Shown in pieces: positions 8,365-16,345 of a stretch of 33,946 bases of DNA. Under the pieces are notes generated by a model. It searched no databases. It saw only the letters and a program-made list of their open reading frames with translations, and was not told where the DNA came from. This DNA is from CAYJKB01 sp964370625 (GTDB lineage Bacteria > Bacillota > Clostridia > Oscillospirales > Butyricicoccaceae). The stretch covers positions 1-33,946 of the forward strand of contig CAYJKB010000019.1 of assembly GCA_964370625.1 (NCBI GenBank), in the 5' to 3' direction. The position numbers and the translations under genes are program-made. How positions within the stretch are numbered: position 1 is the stretch's first letter; each line of letters begins with the position of its first letter.

Positions 8365-10569
8365 ATGAAAAATAAGCGGATTAAAAATACGATAATTCTT
8401 TGTGTATTTTCCTTGATTGCTGTAATTTTAGGAGCTATTTTATTGGTTCAAGTAATTAATACAGAACTTACAAATCAAGCGAAGCAATCACTAAATGAAT
8501 TAGCGAATCAGCAACAATCAGCACTAAATAGACAGCTGGAAAATATGATTTATAACTTGAAAAGCACAGCTGAAACATTGCCGATTATCGGTGACAATCC
8601 AGAAGAAATACTAGATTATATTAATAGTAAGAAACGAGTATTAGGTTTTGAAACTGCAATAATTGCAGATGGAGATGGTGAAGCTATAATCTCTACAACG
8701 CATGAATATGTAAACATAATACGGTTTAATTATTTTCTAATTTCTATGAACAATAGAACATTTGCCACAGAAACGCACAAATCACGTATATCTGATAAAG
8801 ATGTTGTCACAGTTTCAGCTCCAATTATAGTGGATGGAAAGGTAACTGGTGTATTAGCATTTGAATATAGTACAGATTTTTTGTCAAGATTATTAGCTAC
8901 TTTTACGGATGAAAGTGGGCAAAGTTTTATATTAAATAATAATGGAAAAATTATGGTTTGCACAAATCCTTCAGACACTGATGCTGATTATTTTTCAAAT
9001 GTATATTTCGAAGATGATTTAACCTATGAAGAATTTTTAAAACAAATAAAAGGAACCCAAACAGGCAGTATATCTTATTCTACAGAAACAGATGAAAATT
9101 TTGGAGAATTTAGGCCTATAGTAATTAATGATTGGACTTTGTTTTTTCAGGTTTCAAGAGATGCTTTGAATGAAAGTAGTGCAATGGTTGAGTTTTTCAT
9201 GATAATCATGACAGTAATGGTTATAGGTCTTGGTTTAACTATAATTCTTTATATTACCATCACAAAAAATAGATATGCAGAAAAACTTGAACAAATTGCG
9301 TATTTCGATGAATTAACAGACAGCCCAAATATGCGAAAACTTAAAATGCATATGGAATATTATCTGAATGAAAAACCGTCTGACCAGTATGGCGTTGTTA
9401 AAATAGATGTAACAAACTTCAAGGTTATCAATGAAATATACGGTTATGAAATAGGTAATAAAGTGTTGCGTTCTATAGCTGGAACAGGAAGAACTGTGCA
9501 AGATAAAAAATTCCTACAAGCTAGAACTGGAATTGATGAATTTATCTTTTTTGCTGAAGGTGAACTTGTTCATGATTTGCATAATAACAAAGAAGACTTT
9601 CAGGCACATTTTAGAGCATTAGTTCCAGAACTTATAGACCATGACTTTTTCTTTAGATACGGACGTTATTTTATTAAAAAAGGTGAAACTAACATTAATG
9701 ATATAATTAACAAAGTTAATTTCGCCCATACAATCGCTAAAAATACAGCTTCAAGAGAAGTGTGTGATTATGATGGAAAATTCACAGAAAATGTACTTCG
9801 TGATGCTGAAATAAATAATAAAAGATATAAATCTTTGCTGAATAATGAATTTCATATGTATCTGCAACCTAAAGTATCACTTGAAACAGGTAAAGTTATT
9901 GGCGCTGAAGCATTAGTGCGTTGGATTGAGCCAAATGGAAAAATGATTTTCCCAAATGAATTTATTCCGCTTTTTGAAAGAAATGCATTCATCTTAGAAC
10001 TTGATAAGTATATGATGATATATGCTTGTAAATTGATTAAACATTGGGAAGAAAACAATATGGAAATTATTCCAATATCAGTTAACTTTTCTCGACTTCA
10101 TTTGCATAACTTGCATTTCGTTGAAGAACTTTCACAAATCACAGAGATATATGATATCGAGCCTAAATATATTGATGTAGAACTTACAGAAACCATAGTT
10201 TCTGATAATGAAAGCGATTTAAATAAGATACTAAAAAAATTGCAAAAAGCTGGATTTTTAGTTTCAATTGATGACTTTGGTTCTGGTTATTCTTCACTTG
10301 GAATGCTTAAAAACTTTAGTGCAAATACACTTAAACTTGATAGAAGTTTCTTTGTGGAAGCGAATGACAATAAAGATAAAGGAAATATAATTGTAGAAAG
10401 TATTGTAGAACTTGCAAAAAATCTTGGTATGCATACCGTTGCAGAAGGGATTGAATCGGAACAAGAAATAGAATTTCTTAAGAAAATTGGATGCAATGCT
10501 GTTCAAGGTTATTTCTATTCAAAACCACTTCCAGTGCAAGAATTTGAAAAGTATAGACAGAGTAGATAA
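8365..10569 (+). CDS. Membrane sensor with degenerate GGDEF and intact EAL domain (likely c-di-GMP phosphodiesterase)
   Basis: This is a 734-residue protein. One helix spans about residues 7-28. An extracytoplasmic sensor follows to about 270, with dCache-like features such as VSAPIIVDGKVTGVLAFEYS, and a second helix lies at about 275-298. The GGDEF domain (about 310-450) has GIDEF at residues 389-393 in place of GGDEF, and DVTNFKVINE where an active enzyme has DxDxFKxIND, so cyclase activity is doubtful. The C-terminal EAL domain keeps QPK, E515-A-L-V-R-W, the ELTET segment, D636-D637-FGSGYSS, KLD, AEGIE and QGY, which are the metal-binding and catalytic positions. It therefore probably degrades c-di-GMP, perhaps with GTP regulation from the GGDEF part. 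GGGAGGA precedes the ATG at 8365. Confidence 0.92.
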   Translation: MKNKRIKNTIILCVFSLIAVILGAILLVQVINTELTNQAKQSLNELANQQQSALNRQLENMIYNLKSTAETLPIIGDNPEEILDYINSKKRVLGFETAIIADGDGEAIISTTHEYVNIIRFNYFLISMNNRTFATETHKSRISDKDVVTVSAPIIVDGKVTGVLAFEYSTDFLSRLLATFTDESGQSFILNNNGKIMVCTNPSDTDADYFSNVYFEDDLTYEEFLKQIKGTQTGSISYSTETDENFGEFRPIVINDWTLFFQVSRDALNESSAMVEFFMIIMTVMVIGLGLTIILYITITKNRYAEKLEQIAYFDELTDSPNMRKLKMHMEYYLNEKPSDQYGVVKIDVTNFKVINEIYGYEIGNKVLRSIAGTGRTVQDKKFLQARTGIDEFIFFAEGELVHDLHNNKEDFQAHFRALVPELIDHDFFFRYGRYFIKKGETNINDIINKVNFAHTIAKNTASREVCDYDGKFTENVLRDAEINNKRYKSLLNNEFHMYLQPKVSLETGKVIGAEALVRWIEPNGKMIFPNEFIPLFERNAFILELDKYMMIYACKLIKHWEENNMEIIPISVNFSRLHLHNLHFVEELSQITEIYDIEPKYIDVELTETIVSDNESDLNKILKKLQKAGFLVSIDDFGSGYSSLGMLKNFSANTLKLDRSFFVEANDNKDKGNIIVESIVELAKNLGMHTVAEGIESEQEIEFLKKIGCNAVQGYFYSKPLPVQEFEKYRQSR

Positions 10570-10602
10570 AAGGTGTGGCAAATATATATTTTGCCACACC
10601 TT
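10570..10602. terminator. Bidirectional hairpin between convergent genes
   Basis: The 13-bp arms AAGGTGTGGCAAA (10570-10582) and TTTGCCACACCTT (10590-10602) enclose a seven-base loop. It starts directly after the stop of the GGDEF-EAL gene and faces the end of the LysR gene. T residues follow mainly on the minus strand, so it may serve both genes. Confidence 0.75.
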
Positions 10603-10628
10603 AAAAAATAGTGATAAATATTAAATTA

Positions 10629-11486
10629 TTATTCTACAAAATCTAAAAAATGAGATAAATACTTTGATTTTTCTGTATCCTTTAAATAAATACAAGTAAA
10701 TTCATGTGAATAATCTATATTTTTTAGATTAAACGTTGCTAAATTTTCAGAATTTTTAGTAGCAGATTCATAAGCAAATGAAATGCCTAAACCATCTTCT
10801 ACAAATTCTCGAATTAGTGCCATTGATGTTGATTTAATTATTCTTCTAAAACTATTTATCGTATAGTTAAATTTTGAAAGCACACGTTCAAAAGCCTCAC
10901 GAGTCCCAGAACCATCTTCACGTAAAATCAATCTATTAGCAAATATTTCATCTATATCAACAACTTGGTTTGCAAATGGATGATCTTTAGAGCAAATGCC
11001 TACGACTTTTTCTACTCTAAAAGGTTGAAACACAAACTCTGTTTTATCGATATAACCTTCAATAAAGGCAAAATCTAGCCTTCCATCACGCAATTGACTT
11101 AATAAATTGCTTGTATTATCAACGATATAGTCAAGATTGATATCATTTTGGTTAATCAAAGATTTAATTTTGCTATTAACAATAAACGAACCGATAGTTC
11201 TAGTTGCGCCTATTCTCAAAGTATCAGTTTGTTGTGAAGCTAGTTTGTTTGAGATTTTCTGTGAATTATACTCAGCAGAACGTGCATACTCTTCCAAAAA
11301 CTGTGCATGCTCTGTTTTGTATAAAACTCTATTTTGGTATATAAATAATTTGCATTTATATTCATTTTCAAGTTGATGAATATGGTTTGTAACAGCAGGT
11401 TGTGTCATGTTCAGCTGTTCAGCTGTTACTCTGTAGTTCATGTTTTTGCATAATGCAAGAAATGTATATATTTTATGATCTAACAT
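10629..11486 (-). CDS. LysR-family transcriptional regulator (YeiE/CysB-like)
   Basis: This is a 285-residue regulator. Residues 1-60 form the LysR winged helix-turn-helix, with the AEQLNMTQPAVTNHIHQLE segment as its recognition part. The remaining ~200 residues form the effector domain, beginning near DTLRIGATRTIGSFIV and including LREDGSGTREAFE, which fits the sulfur/selenium-associated and CO2-responsive LysR branch. It is divergent from the YeiH-type gene, the same pairing as yeiE-yeiH in E. coli, so it most likely controls that gene. AAGGAGCT lies seven bases before ATG 11486. A palindrome between the two genes overlaps its own predicted promoter, which suggests autoregulation. The effector is not identifiable from sequence. 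Confidence 0.9.
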   Translation of the reverse strand: MLDHKIYTFLALCKNMNYRVTAEQLNMTQPAVTNHIHQLENEYKCKLFIYQNRVLYKTEHAQFLEEYARSAEYNSQKISNKLASQQTDTLRIGATRTIGSFIVNSKIKSLINQNDINLDYIVDNTSNLLSQLRDGRLDFAFIEGYIDKTEFVFQPFRVEKVVGICSKDHPFANQVVDIDEIFANRLILREDGSGTREAFERVLSKFNYTINSFRRIIKSTSMALIREFVEDGLGISFAYESATKNSENLATFNLKNIDYSHEFTCIYLKDTEKSKYLSHFLDFVE

Positions 11487-11541
11487 AGATATGAGCTCCT
11501 TGATAAAAAATAGTTATTGAACAATCGTGTATGATTATTTT

Positions 11542-11567
11542 ATTTTATCATCAATTTATGATAAAAT
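11542..11567. promoter_or_regulatory. Palindromic LysR operator candidate
   Basis: The 10-bp arms ATTTTATCAT (11542-11551) and ATGATAAAAT (11558-11567) flank six bases. The palindrome sits in the 113-bp divergent region between the LysR gene and the YeiH-type gene, and it covers the spacer and -10 of the predicted LysR promoter. Confidence 0.55.
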
Positions 11568-11570
11568 CAA
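11542..11570 (-). promoter_or_regulatory. Candidate promoter of the LysR gene
   Basis: On the minus strand, TTGATT (11570-11565) is separated by 17 bp from TAAAAT (11547-11542). The palindrome arms lie in the spacer and the -10 box. No comparably good promoter reads toward the YeiH-type gene, in keeping with activator dependence. Confidence 0.45.
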
Positions 11571-11599
11571 GATAAATAAAAATAATAGGGGGAAAGATT

Positions 11600-12619
11600 T
11601 TGAAAAAGATAATTCCGGGACTTTCATTAGCAATAGTAGTTGCTATAATATCCAAAATAATCGAAGGATTATTGCCTATACACTTAATAGGTGCATCAGT
11701 AATTGCGCTATTTATAGGCATGGGAATAAATTATTTTAAAGCACCATCAGATACACTAAAAGTAGGGCTTGATTTCACTTCAAAAAAATTATTAAGGTTA
11801 GCAATAATCTTGCTTGGTGCGTCGCTAAGTGTTGGAACGATAATGACAGTAGGGAAACACTCCCTGATAGTTATGGTGTTTACGCTTGCTACGTGTTTTG
11901 GTGTAGGTTATTTCACAGGAAAAGCATTAGGACTTAATTGGAAAATGTCAAACTTAATTTCAGCAGGTACAGGGATTTGTGGGGGTTCGGCAATAGCTGC
12001 AATTGCACCTGTTATTGATGCTGATGATACAGATATTGCCTTTGGAATGTCTGCTACATTTATTTTTGATATGATAATGATATTATTATTTCCAATTATG
12101 GGAAACGCATTAGGTTTATCTGATATGGCATATGGGCTATGGTCTGGTACTGCTGTAAATGATACTTCTAGCGTAGTTGCGGCTGGATATGCTTTTAGTG
12201 AAGCTGCTGGAGATTATGCAACAATGGTTAAATTAACTCGCACACTTGTAATAATTCCAACAGTATTGATTTTTGCAGGAATTGGAATCCATGTAAAAAA
12301 GAAAGAACTTGCAAAGGTGCATTCAGATGAAAAAGTTCATGCTAAAATAAATATGATGTCTGTAATACCTTGGTTTATTTTAGGATTTTTAGCATTAGCT
12401 GGACTTAATAGTTTTGGTGTAATTCCAGTTGAGGTATCAGAAATATTAAAAGATATTAGCAAGTTTTTGATGATAATGTCACTTGCAGCAATCGGGCTTA
12501 AAACTGATATTAAACATATGCAAAAAGCGGGAGCAAGGCCCATGATACATGGCTTTATTATTTCGGCTCTTGTTGTTATAGTTGCGATAACAGTTCAGTA
12601 TGCAATAGGGATAATATAA
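11600..12619 (+). CDS. yeiH: YeiH/UPF0324-family membrane transporter (putative sulfate/sulfite exporter family)
   Basis: This is a 339-residue polytopic membrane protein with about ten hydrophobic segments. The conserved blocks SAGTGICGGSAIAAIAPV and SGTAVNDTSSVVAAG..YATMVKLTRTL are hallmarks of the YeiH (conserved hypothetical 698) family. Members are annotated as putative sulfate exporters and have been linked to sulfite handling; the actual substrate here is not shown by sequence. The start is TTG at 11600, with AGGGGGAAAG just upstream. It is divergent from the LysR gene and ends at a hairpin shared with the serine dehydratase genes. Confidence 0.88.
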   Translation: MKKIIPGLSLAIVVAIISKIIEGLLPIHLIGASVIALFIGMGINYFKAPSDTLKVGLDFTSKKLLRLAIILLGASLSVGTIMTVGKHSLIVMVFTLATCFGVGYFTGKALGLNWKMSNLISAGTGICGGSAIAAIAPVIDADDTDIAFGMSATFIFDMIMILLFPIMGNALGLSDMAYGLWSGTAVNDTSSVVAAGYAFSEAAGDYATMVKLTRTLVIIPTVLIFAGIGIHVKKKELAKVHSDEKVHAKINMMSVIPWFILGFLALAGLNSFGVIPVEVSEILKDISKFLMIMSLAAIGLKTDIKHMQKAGARPMIHGFIISALVVIVAITVQYAIGII

Positions 12620-12642
12620 AATCAAAATTATTAGACAAGCTA

Positions 12643-12673
12643 AAGGGGTGTGACGAATTTCGTTACACCCCTT
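12643..12673. terminator. Hairpin between yeiH-type gene and sdaAA
   Basis: The 14-bp arms AAGGGGTGTGACGA (12643-12656) and TCGTTACACCCCTT (12660-12673), with one G-T pair, enclose a three-base loop. T tracts are short on both sides. The hairpin lies between convergent genes, so it is probably bidirectional. Confidence 0.72.
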
Positions 12674-12712
12674 AAATCTATGTATCTAAATTAATATAAA
12701 ACAAATAGAAAT

Positions 12713-13591
12713 TTAATCATCACCGAAAACTTGTTTATAAAGCTTTTGTCCAGTCGGCGTGATTGCAAGCCCTCCATCAGCAGTTTCTTTAAGTGCTGTT
12801 GACATGGCATCTCCAACTTTCTTCATTGCCCAAATAACTTCATCAGCAGGGATAGCACTCTCAATTCCAGCTAGTGCAAGTTCAGCTGCAACAAAAGCAT
12901 TAGCAACACCCATAGCATTTCTTTTTATACATGGGATTTCAACAAGTCCTGCAACAGGGTCACACACTAAGCCTAATATATTTTTTATAGCTATCGCACA
13001 AGCGTGTCCGATTTGTTTTGGAGAGCCGCCATTAAGCTCGACTAAAGCAGCAGCAGCCATGGCACTACCTGTACCACATTCTGCTTGACATCCACCACCA
13101 GCACCAGAAATACTAGCTTTATTAGCAACTACCATACCAATAGCTGATGCTGTGAAAAGAGAATAAACAAGTGCATCATCATCAATTTGTTGTTTTTCTG
13201 CAATAGATAAAAGTGCAGCAGGAATGATTCCACAGCTACCAGCTGTAGGTGCAGCAACGATTTTACCCATACAAGCATTAGTAGTAGAAACGGCTAATGC
13301 ATAAGTTAATGCATTTCCAAATACATCTCCACAAATATTTTTGTTATTTTTAACAGCTTGGTTCATTTTAAAAGCATCGCCACCTGTAAGTCCGCTTACA
13401 GAACGTTTATTTTCATCTAAACCTTTAAGTGCAGAATTTTTCATAACTTGAAGTGATTTTTTCATATTTTCAAAAAGAATTTCTTCACTAATGTCAAGCA
13501 TTTCGCTTTGATCCTTAAGAATCATTTGCCCAAAAGATAAATCACTTTTACTAGCAAGCTTTACAAGCTTTGCAATTGAAGTATATTCCAT
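12713..13591 (-). CDS. sdaAA: L-serine dehydratase, iron-sulfur-dependent, alpha subunit
   Basis: This 292-residue protein is the catalytic subunit of the two-subunit Fe-S L-serine dehydratase, which converts L-serine to pyruvate and ammonia. Family blocks are clear: SGLTGGDAFKMNQ, AAPTAGSCGIIPAALLS, SGAGGGCQAECGTGSAMAAAALVE and NILGLVCDPVAGLVEIPCIKRN. They contain the cysteines expected to bind an oxygen-labile [4Fe-4S] cluster that activates the serine hydroxyl. The length is normal. The ATG at 13591 is preceded by GGAGA at nine bases. It lies 19 bases downstream of the beta-subunit gene in one operon. Serine catabolism would feed pyruvate to fermentation and, through ferredoxin, to the hydrogenase encoded nearby. 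Confidence 0.95.
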   Translation of the reverse strand: MEYTSIAKLVKLASKSDLSFGQMILKDQSEMLDISEEILFENMKKSLQVMKNSALKGLDENKRSVSGLTGGDAFKMNQAVKNNKNICGDVFGNALTYALAVSTTNACMGKIVAAPTAGSCGIIPAALLSIAEKQQIDDDALVYSLFTASAIGMVVANKASISGAGGGCQAECGTGSAMAAAALVELNGGSPKQIGHACAIAIKNILGLVCDPVAGLVEIPCIKRNAMGVANAFVAAELALAGIESAIPADEVIWAMKKVGDAMSTALKETADGGLAITPTGQKLYKQVFGDD

Positions 13592-13610
13592 ACATTAAAA
13601 TCTCCATTCA

Positions 13611-14273
13611 TTATATTGCTTTAAGATAAGTTACATCAAAAATAAATTCATTTCTTAAAATGATATTTTTAATAGCATCATCAAAATCACCCTCGATTTC
13701 AATTGTCATAACAGCAGTGCCTCTATATCTATCATGAAATAAAGAAAAACCGTGAATGTTAATGGTGCATGCACCTAAAATGTTTGAAACCATAGCAATC
13801 ATGCCAGGCATATCTTTATGTGGAATAATAAGAGCATCAGATTTTCCATTAAGCGTTACAGGAACATTATTAATTTTATTTATAATAATATTTCCCCCAC
13901 CAATAGAACTGCCTTCAACACTGATTTCTTTACCAGAAGCACCTTTTAAAATAATTTCCATTGTATTAGGATGTGAATCAGATATATCTACTTTGAAAAA
14001 TTGAACATATAATCCACTGTCTTCGGCAATTGTTAAGCTTTGCGGGATATTATCGTTATCCGTATCCATTCCAAGTATTCCAGCAACAACTGCAATATCA
14101 GTTCCGTGCCCCTTATAAGTTTTTGCAAAAGAACCTGAAAAATTTACAGTAGCAAGTATTGGTTTTTCGCCTAATATGGAATTTGCATACATACCAATTC
14201 TTACAGCACCAGCTGTATGAGAGCTTGATGGACCTATCATAACAGGACCTACTATATCAAACGAATTGAGCAT
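13611..14273 (-). CDS. sdaAB: L-serine dehydratase, iron-sulfur-dependent, beta subunit
   Basis: This 220-residue partner subunit begins with the family signature DIVGPVMIGPSSSHTAGAVRIG and ends with an ACT domain (about residues 148-220, from PGMIAMVSNILG onward), the usual allosteric serine-binding element. It pairs with the alpha subunit encoded 19 bases downstream. The ribosome binding site is odd: GAAGGGA lies about 14 bases before the ATG, with only a weak GTGG closer, so initiation may be inefficient or the true start may differ slightly. Confidence 0.95.
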   Translation of the reverse strand: MLNSFDIVGPVMIGPSSSHTAGAVRIGMYANSILGEKPILATVNFSGSFAKTYKGHGTDIAVVAGILGMDTDNDNIPQSLTIAEDSGLYVQFFKVDISDSHPNTMEIILKGASGKEISVEGSSIGGGNIIINKINNVPVTLNGKSDALIIPHKDMPGMIAMVSNILGACTINIHGFSLFHDRYRGTAVMTIEIEGDFDDAIKNIILRNEFIFDVTYLKAI

Positions 14274-14333
14274 TGAAAACCACTTATTCCCTTCTTTTTA
14301 AATATATGTATTGTTATTTTTACTTACAAATCT

Positions 14334-14361
14334 ATTATATAACTAATAAAATAAAAATCAA
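14334..14361 (-). promoter_or_regulatory. Candidate promoter of the sdaAB-sdaAA operon
   Basis: On the minus strand, TTGATT (14361-14356) and TATAAT (14339-14334) are 16 bp apart, about 60 bases upstream of the sdaAB start codon. Confidence 0.5.
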
Positions 14362-14383
14362 TGATATTCTTATAAAAAATCAT

Positions 14384-14413
14384 AAAAAAACAGCCAGATA
14401 ATTAATCTGGCTG
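14384..14413 (-). terminator. Terminator of the DRTGG-PHP operon
   Basis: The arms CAGCCAGAT (14391-14399) and ATCTGGCTG (14405-14413) enclose five bases. On the minus strand the hairpin is followed by seven T residues (14390-14384). It lies just after the stop of the PHP gene. Confidence 0.88.
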
Positions 14414-14428
14414 GAAAAATATAAAATT

Positions 14429-15136
14429 TTATTCAGCAATTGCCTCTAAAGGCATATTAGAGCCGATTTCCCACAGATAATGTGCATCTGAATTAAAAAT
14501 CTTAGTGAAATTTTTAGTTAAAGGATGCTTATCTTCAATTTCAGGTAGGTGTTCGGCAAATTTGATTTCAATAATATCAAAATCATTGTATTCAGGAATA
14601 CGTTTAAAATAAGAAAGTATACTTGACACCTTTTTATCAATATGCGCAGGATAAAAATAGCCATTGTATTCTTCCATCAATCCAGGAAGATCAAACCAAG
14701 AGATTTTCGTGTTACCAATTAGCAGTTTTTCAACAAATCCACACACTTCATCTTTAGTGTTAATTAGCTCTTGCGTTCCATAAACGTCTAAAATATTAGT
14801 AAAATCAGGAAGTTTGCTATATACAAACTCATCAAAACGCATTGCATCTTCAATAGTTTCAAAAAGACATACAACATGAATATCCTCTACAGTGGATATT
14901 TCCATTCCAGGAATTACATTAATGCCAAATTGTTCTCCAAAATGCATAGCAGTTGCACAGTTCTTACATGAGTTATGGTCGGTTATAGCGATGGTATGTA
15001 AATCACAAATATAAGCCATTTCAATAATGTTACCAGGGGTCATATCATTTTCAGCACAAGGAGATAGACATGTATGAATGTGCAAATCATATCTGAGATT
15101 TTGCGAAATTAAATTATGTATAGTTTCTCTAATCAT
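14429..15136 (-). CDS. PHP-domain phosphoesterase
   Basis: This is a 235-residue PHP-domain protein. H19-x-H21 in YDLHIHTCLSPC, ITDHNS, a Glu in PGMEIS, HIDKK and the final NSDAHYLWEIG supply the histidine/acidic metal ligands of a trinuclear phosphoesterase site. Relatives act on phosphate esters of nucleotides or histidinol; the substrate here is unknown. The variant with Cys in THTCLSPC is typical of copies encoded beside clostridial hydrogenase genes. It overlaps the DRTGG gene by four bases, and both read away from the hydrogenase operon. A strong terminator follows it. Confidence 0.88.
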   Translation of the reverse strand: MIRETIHNLISQNLRYDLHIHTCLSPCAENDMTPGNIIEMAYICDLHTIAITDHNSCKNCATAMHFGEQFGINVIPGMEISTVEDIHVVCLFETIEDAMRFDEFVYSKLPDFTNILDVYGTQELINTKDEVCGFVEKLLIGNTKISWFDLPGLMEEYNGYFYPAHIDKKVSSILSYFKRIPEYNDFDIIEIKFAEHLPEIEDKHPLTKNFTKIFNSDAHYLWEIGSNMPLEAIAE

Positions 15137-15465
15137 ATTTTTAACAGCTCGTGTAATTTAATTGCTACTTCATATATAGGTAACTCAGTAGTAAAGATTG
15201 TTATGTTCTCTTCTTGTGCTTTTTGTAGAGACATATTATCTAGTGCTTGGTTGTGAGCTAAAATTACACAGCCTGCTTTTGCAAGTGTTGCAACAGCTAT
15301 TGTATTGACATTACCTATAACAGTAATCCATACACTGTCTTCAGGACATTTAGTCATTGCGATGCTTAACAAATCACAACAAAAGATAGAACTTATTTCT
15401 AGAGATAAATCACCCTTGTTTAACATAACAAGAGAATCAATTTCTAACAATTTCGAAATATTCAT
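15133..15465 (-). CDS. DRTGG-domain protein (small, hydrogenase-locus associated)
   Basis: This is a 110-residue protein resembling the small DRTGG-domain family often annotated as serine kinase of the HPr kinase type, although no kinase motif is present. The recognisable parts are the N-terminal MNISKLLEIDSLVML, a central WITVIGNVNTIAVATLAKAGCVILAHN and a C-terminal ITIFTTELPIYEVAIKL. The DRTGG fold may bind a nucleotide or another small ligand. It shares a four-base overlap with the PHP gene. This pair recurs near bifurcating hydrogenases in Clostridia, so a regulatory link is likely but unproven. Confidence 0.8.
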   Translation of the reverse strand: MNISKLLEIDSLVMLNKGDLSLEISSIFCCDLLSIAMTKCPEDSVWITVIGNVNTIAVATLAKAGCVILAHNQALDNMSLQKAQEENITIFTTELPIYEVAIKLHELLKI

Positions 15466-15540
15466 ATTTTATTTTGCCTTTCTATCATGGTTTATAAGCT
15501 ATAAAAGCGAAGATGAGAAAAATATAACTTATTCTATGTA

Positions 15541-15549
15541 ATTATAGCA
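15541..15549 (-). promoter_or_regulatory. Extended -10 promoter of the DRTGG-PHP operon
   Basis: Read on the minus strand, TGCTATAAT (15549-15541) is a perfect extended -10 element. Transcription would begin near 15534, about 70 bases before the DRTGG start codon. No good -35 box is present, as is common for extended -10 promoters. Confidence 0.5.
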
Positions 15550-15640
15550 TATTGTCTGCAATTTATTAATATATCAAAACATCCAATAATTATAGAAGTA
15601 ATTTGTGCAAAAGTAATAGACGTCATGCAGAGAAATATGT

Positions 15641-15658
15641 AAGTGAAAAAGTTAACAA
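15641..15658. promoter_or_regulatory. Candidate Rex (NADH/NAD+ sensor) binding site
   Basis: AAGTGAAAAAGTTAACAA has the right half TTAACAA exact and the left half GTGAA close to the Rex pattern TTGTKAA-N4-TTMACAA, with two mismatches at the outer bases. It lies between the divergent hydrogenase-locus operons. No rex gene is in the window. Confidence 0.35.
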
Positions 15659-15783
15659 TCTAAAAAATGTAAAAAAAATGCAAAATTGGGCAATATGCTT
15701 AAAACAAGCTATAAAAAAATTAAAAAAATGACATTTTTTTTTGAATTGATTGTAGATTTTTTAACGATAGTATGTTAGAATGT

Positions 15784-15821
15784 ATTGGATATAGATATAA
15801 CAATATTTTTTAATATCCAAT
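15784..15821 (+). repeat. Inverted repeat in the hyd operon leader
   Basis: ATTGGATAT (15784-15792) and ATATCCAAT (15813-15821) are perfect 9-bp inverted copies with 20 bases between them. They end 22 bases before the hydC start and just ahead of its ribosome binding site. They could form a leader RNA hairpin or a split operator. Confidence 0.5.
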
Positions 15822-15843
15822 TAAACCAAAGGGAGGAATAAAA

Positions 15844-16338
15844 ATGTTCTCAAAGAAAGACATCTTACCGTTTGAAGGAACTCAAGAACAGGAAGATGAA
15901 TTACTGAAAGAAATACAAAAATTGGGAAATGAGCAAGATGCTTTAATGCCAATTTTGCAAAAGGCACAAGATATTTATGGATATCTGCCTTATCAAGTTC
16001 AAGCTTTTATTTCTGATAAAACAGGAATGCCGATTGAAAAAATCTATGGAGTAGTAACTTTCTATTCACAATTTTCTCTTGTTCCAAAGGGAAGAAATCG
16101 CATATCTGTATGTCTTGGAACAGCATGTTATGTAAAAGGTGCAGGTGACCTTTACGATGCATTAAAAGTTAAACTAAGTATCGGTGATGGCGAATGTACA
16201 GAAGATGGCAAATTTTCATTAGATGCATGTAGATGTATCGGAGCATGTGGACTTGCCCCAGTTATGCTTGTAAATGAAGATGTTTACGGACGTCTTGGAA
16301 TAGATGAACTAGATGCGATTTTAGCAAAGTACGAGTGA
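15844..16338 (+). CDS. hydC: Bifurcating [FeFe] hydrogenase subunit HydC (NuoE-like)
   Basis: This 164-residue NuoE/24-kDa-type subunit has a helical N-terminus followed by a thioredoxin-like domain with a [2Fe-2S] cluster. The ligands are visible as C-x4-C in CLGTACYVKG and C-x3-C in CIGACGLAP. In HydABC enzymes this subunit works with the NuoF-like subunit at the NAD(H) end of the complex. A strong GGGAGG site lies eight bases before the ATG. It is the first gene of the rightward hyd operon, and eight bases separate it from the next gene. NuoE-like proteins also occur in formate dehydrogenases, but the hydA gene downstream settles the assignment. Confidence 0.93.
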   Translation: MFSKKDILPFEGTQEQEDELLKEIQKLGNEQDALMPILQKAQDIYGYLPYQVQAFISDKTGMPIEKIYGVVTFYSQFSLVPKGRNRISVCLGTACYVKGAGDLYDALKVKLSIGDGECTEDGKFSLDACRCIGACGLAPVMLVNEDVYGRLGIDELDAILAKYE

Positions 16339-16345
16339 TGAAATT

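Larger units (their letters stand above)
15466..15843. promoter_or_regulatory. Divergent control region of the hydrogenase locus
   Basis: This 378-base gene-free stretch separates the leftward DRTGG-PHP operon from the rightward hyd operon. It holds an extended -10 box for the leftward operon (15541-15549), a Rex-like site (15641-15658), a weak rightward promoter candidate (TTGATT at 15746-15751 and TAGTAT at 15768-15773, 16 bp apart) and a 9-bp inverted repeat in the hyd leader. No small gene or tRNA is visible. Confidence 0.6.
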
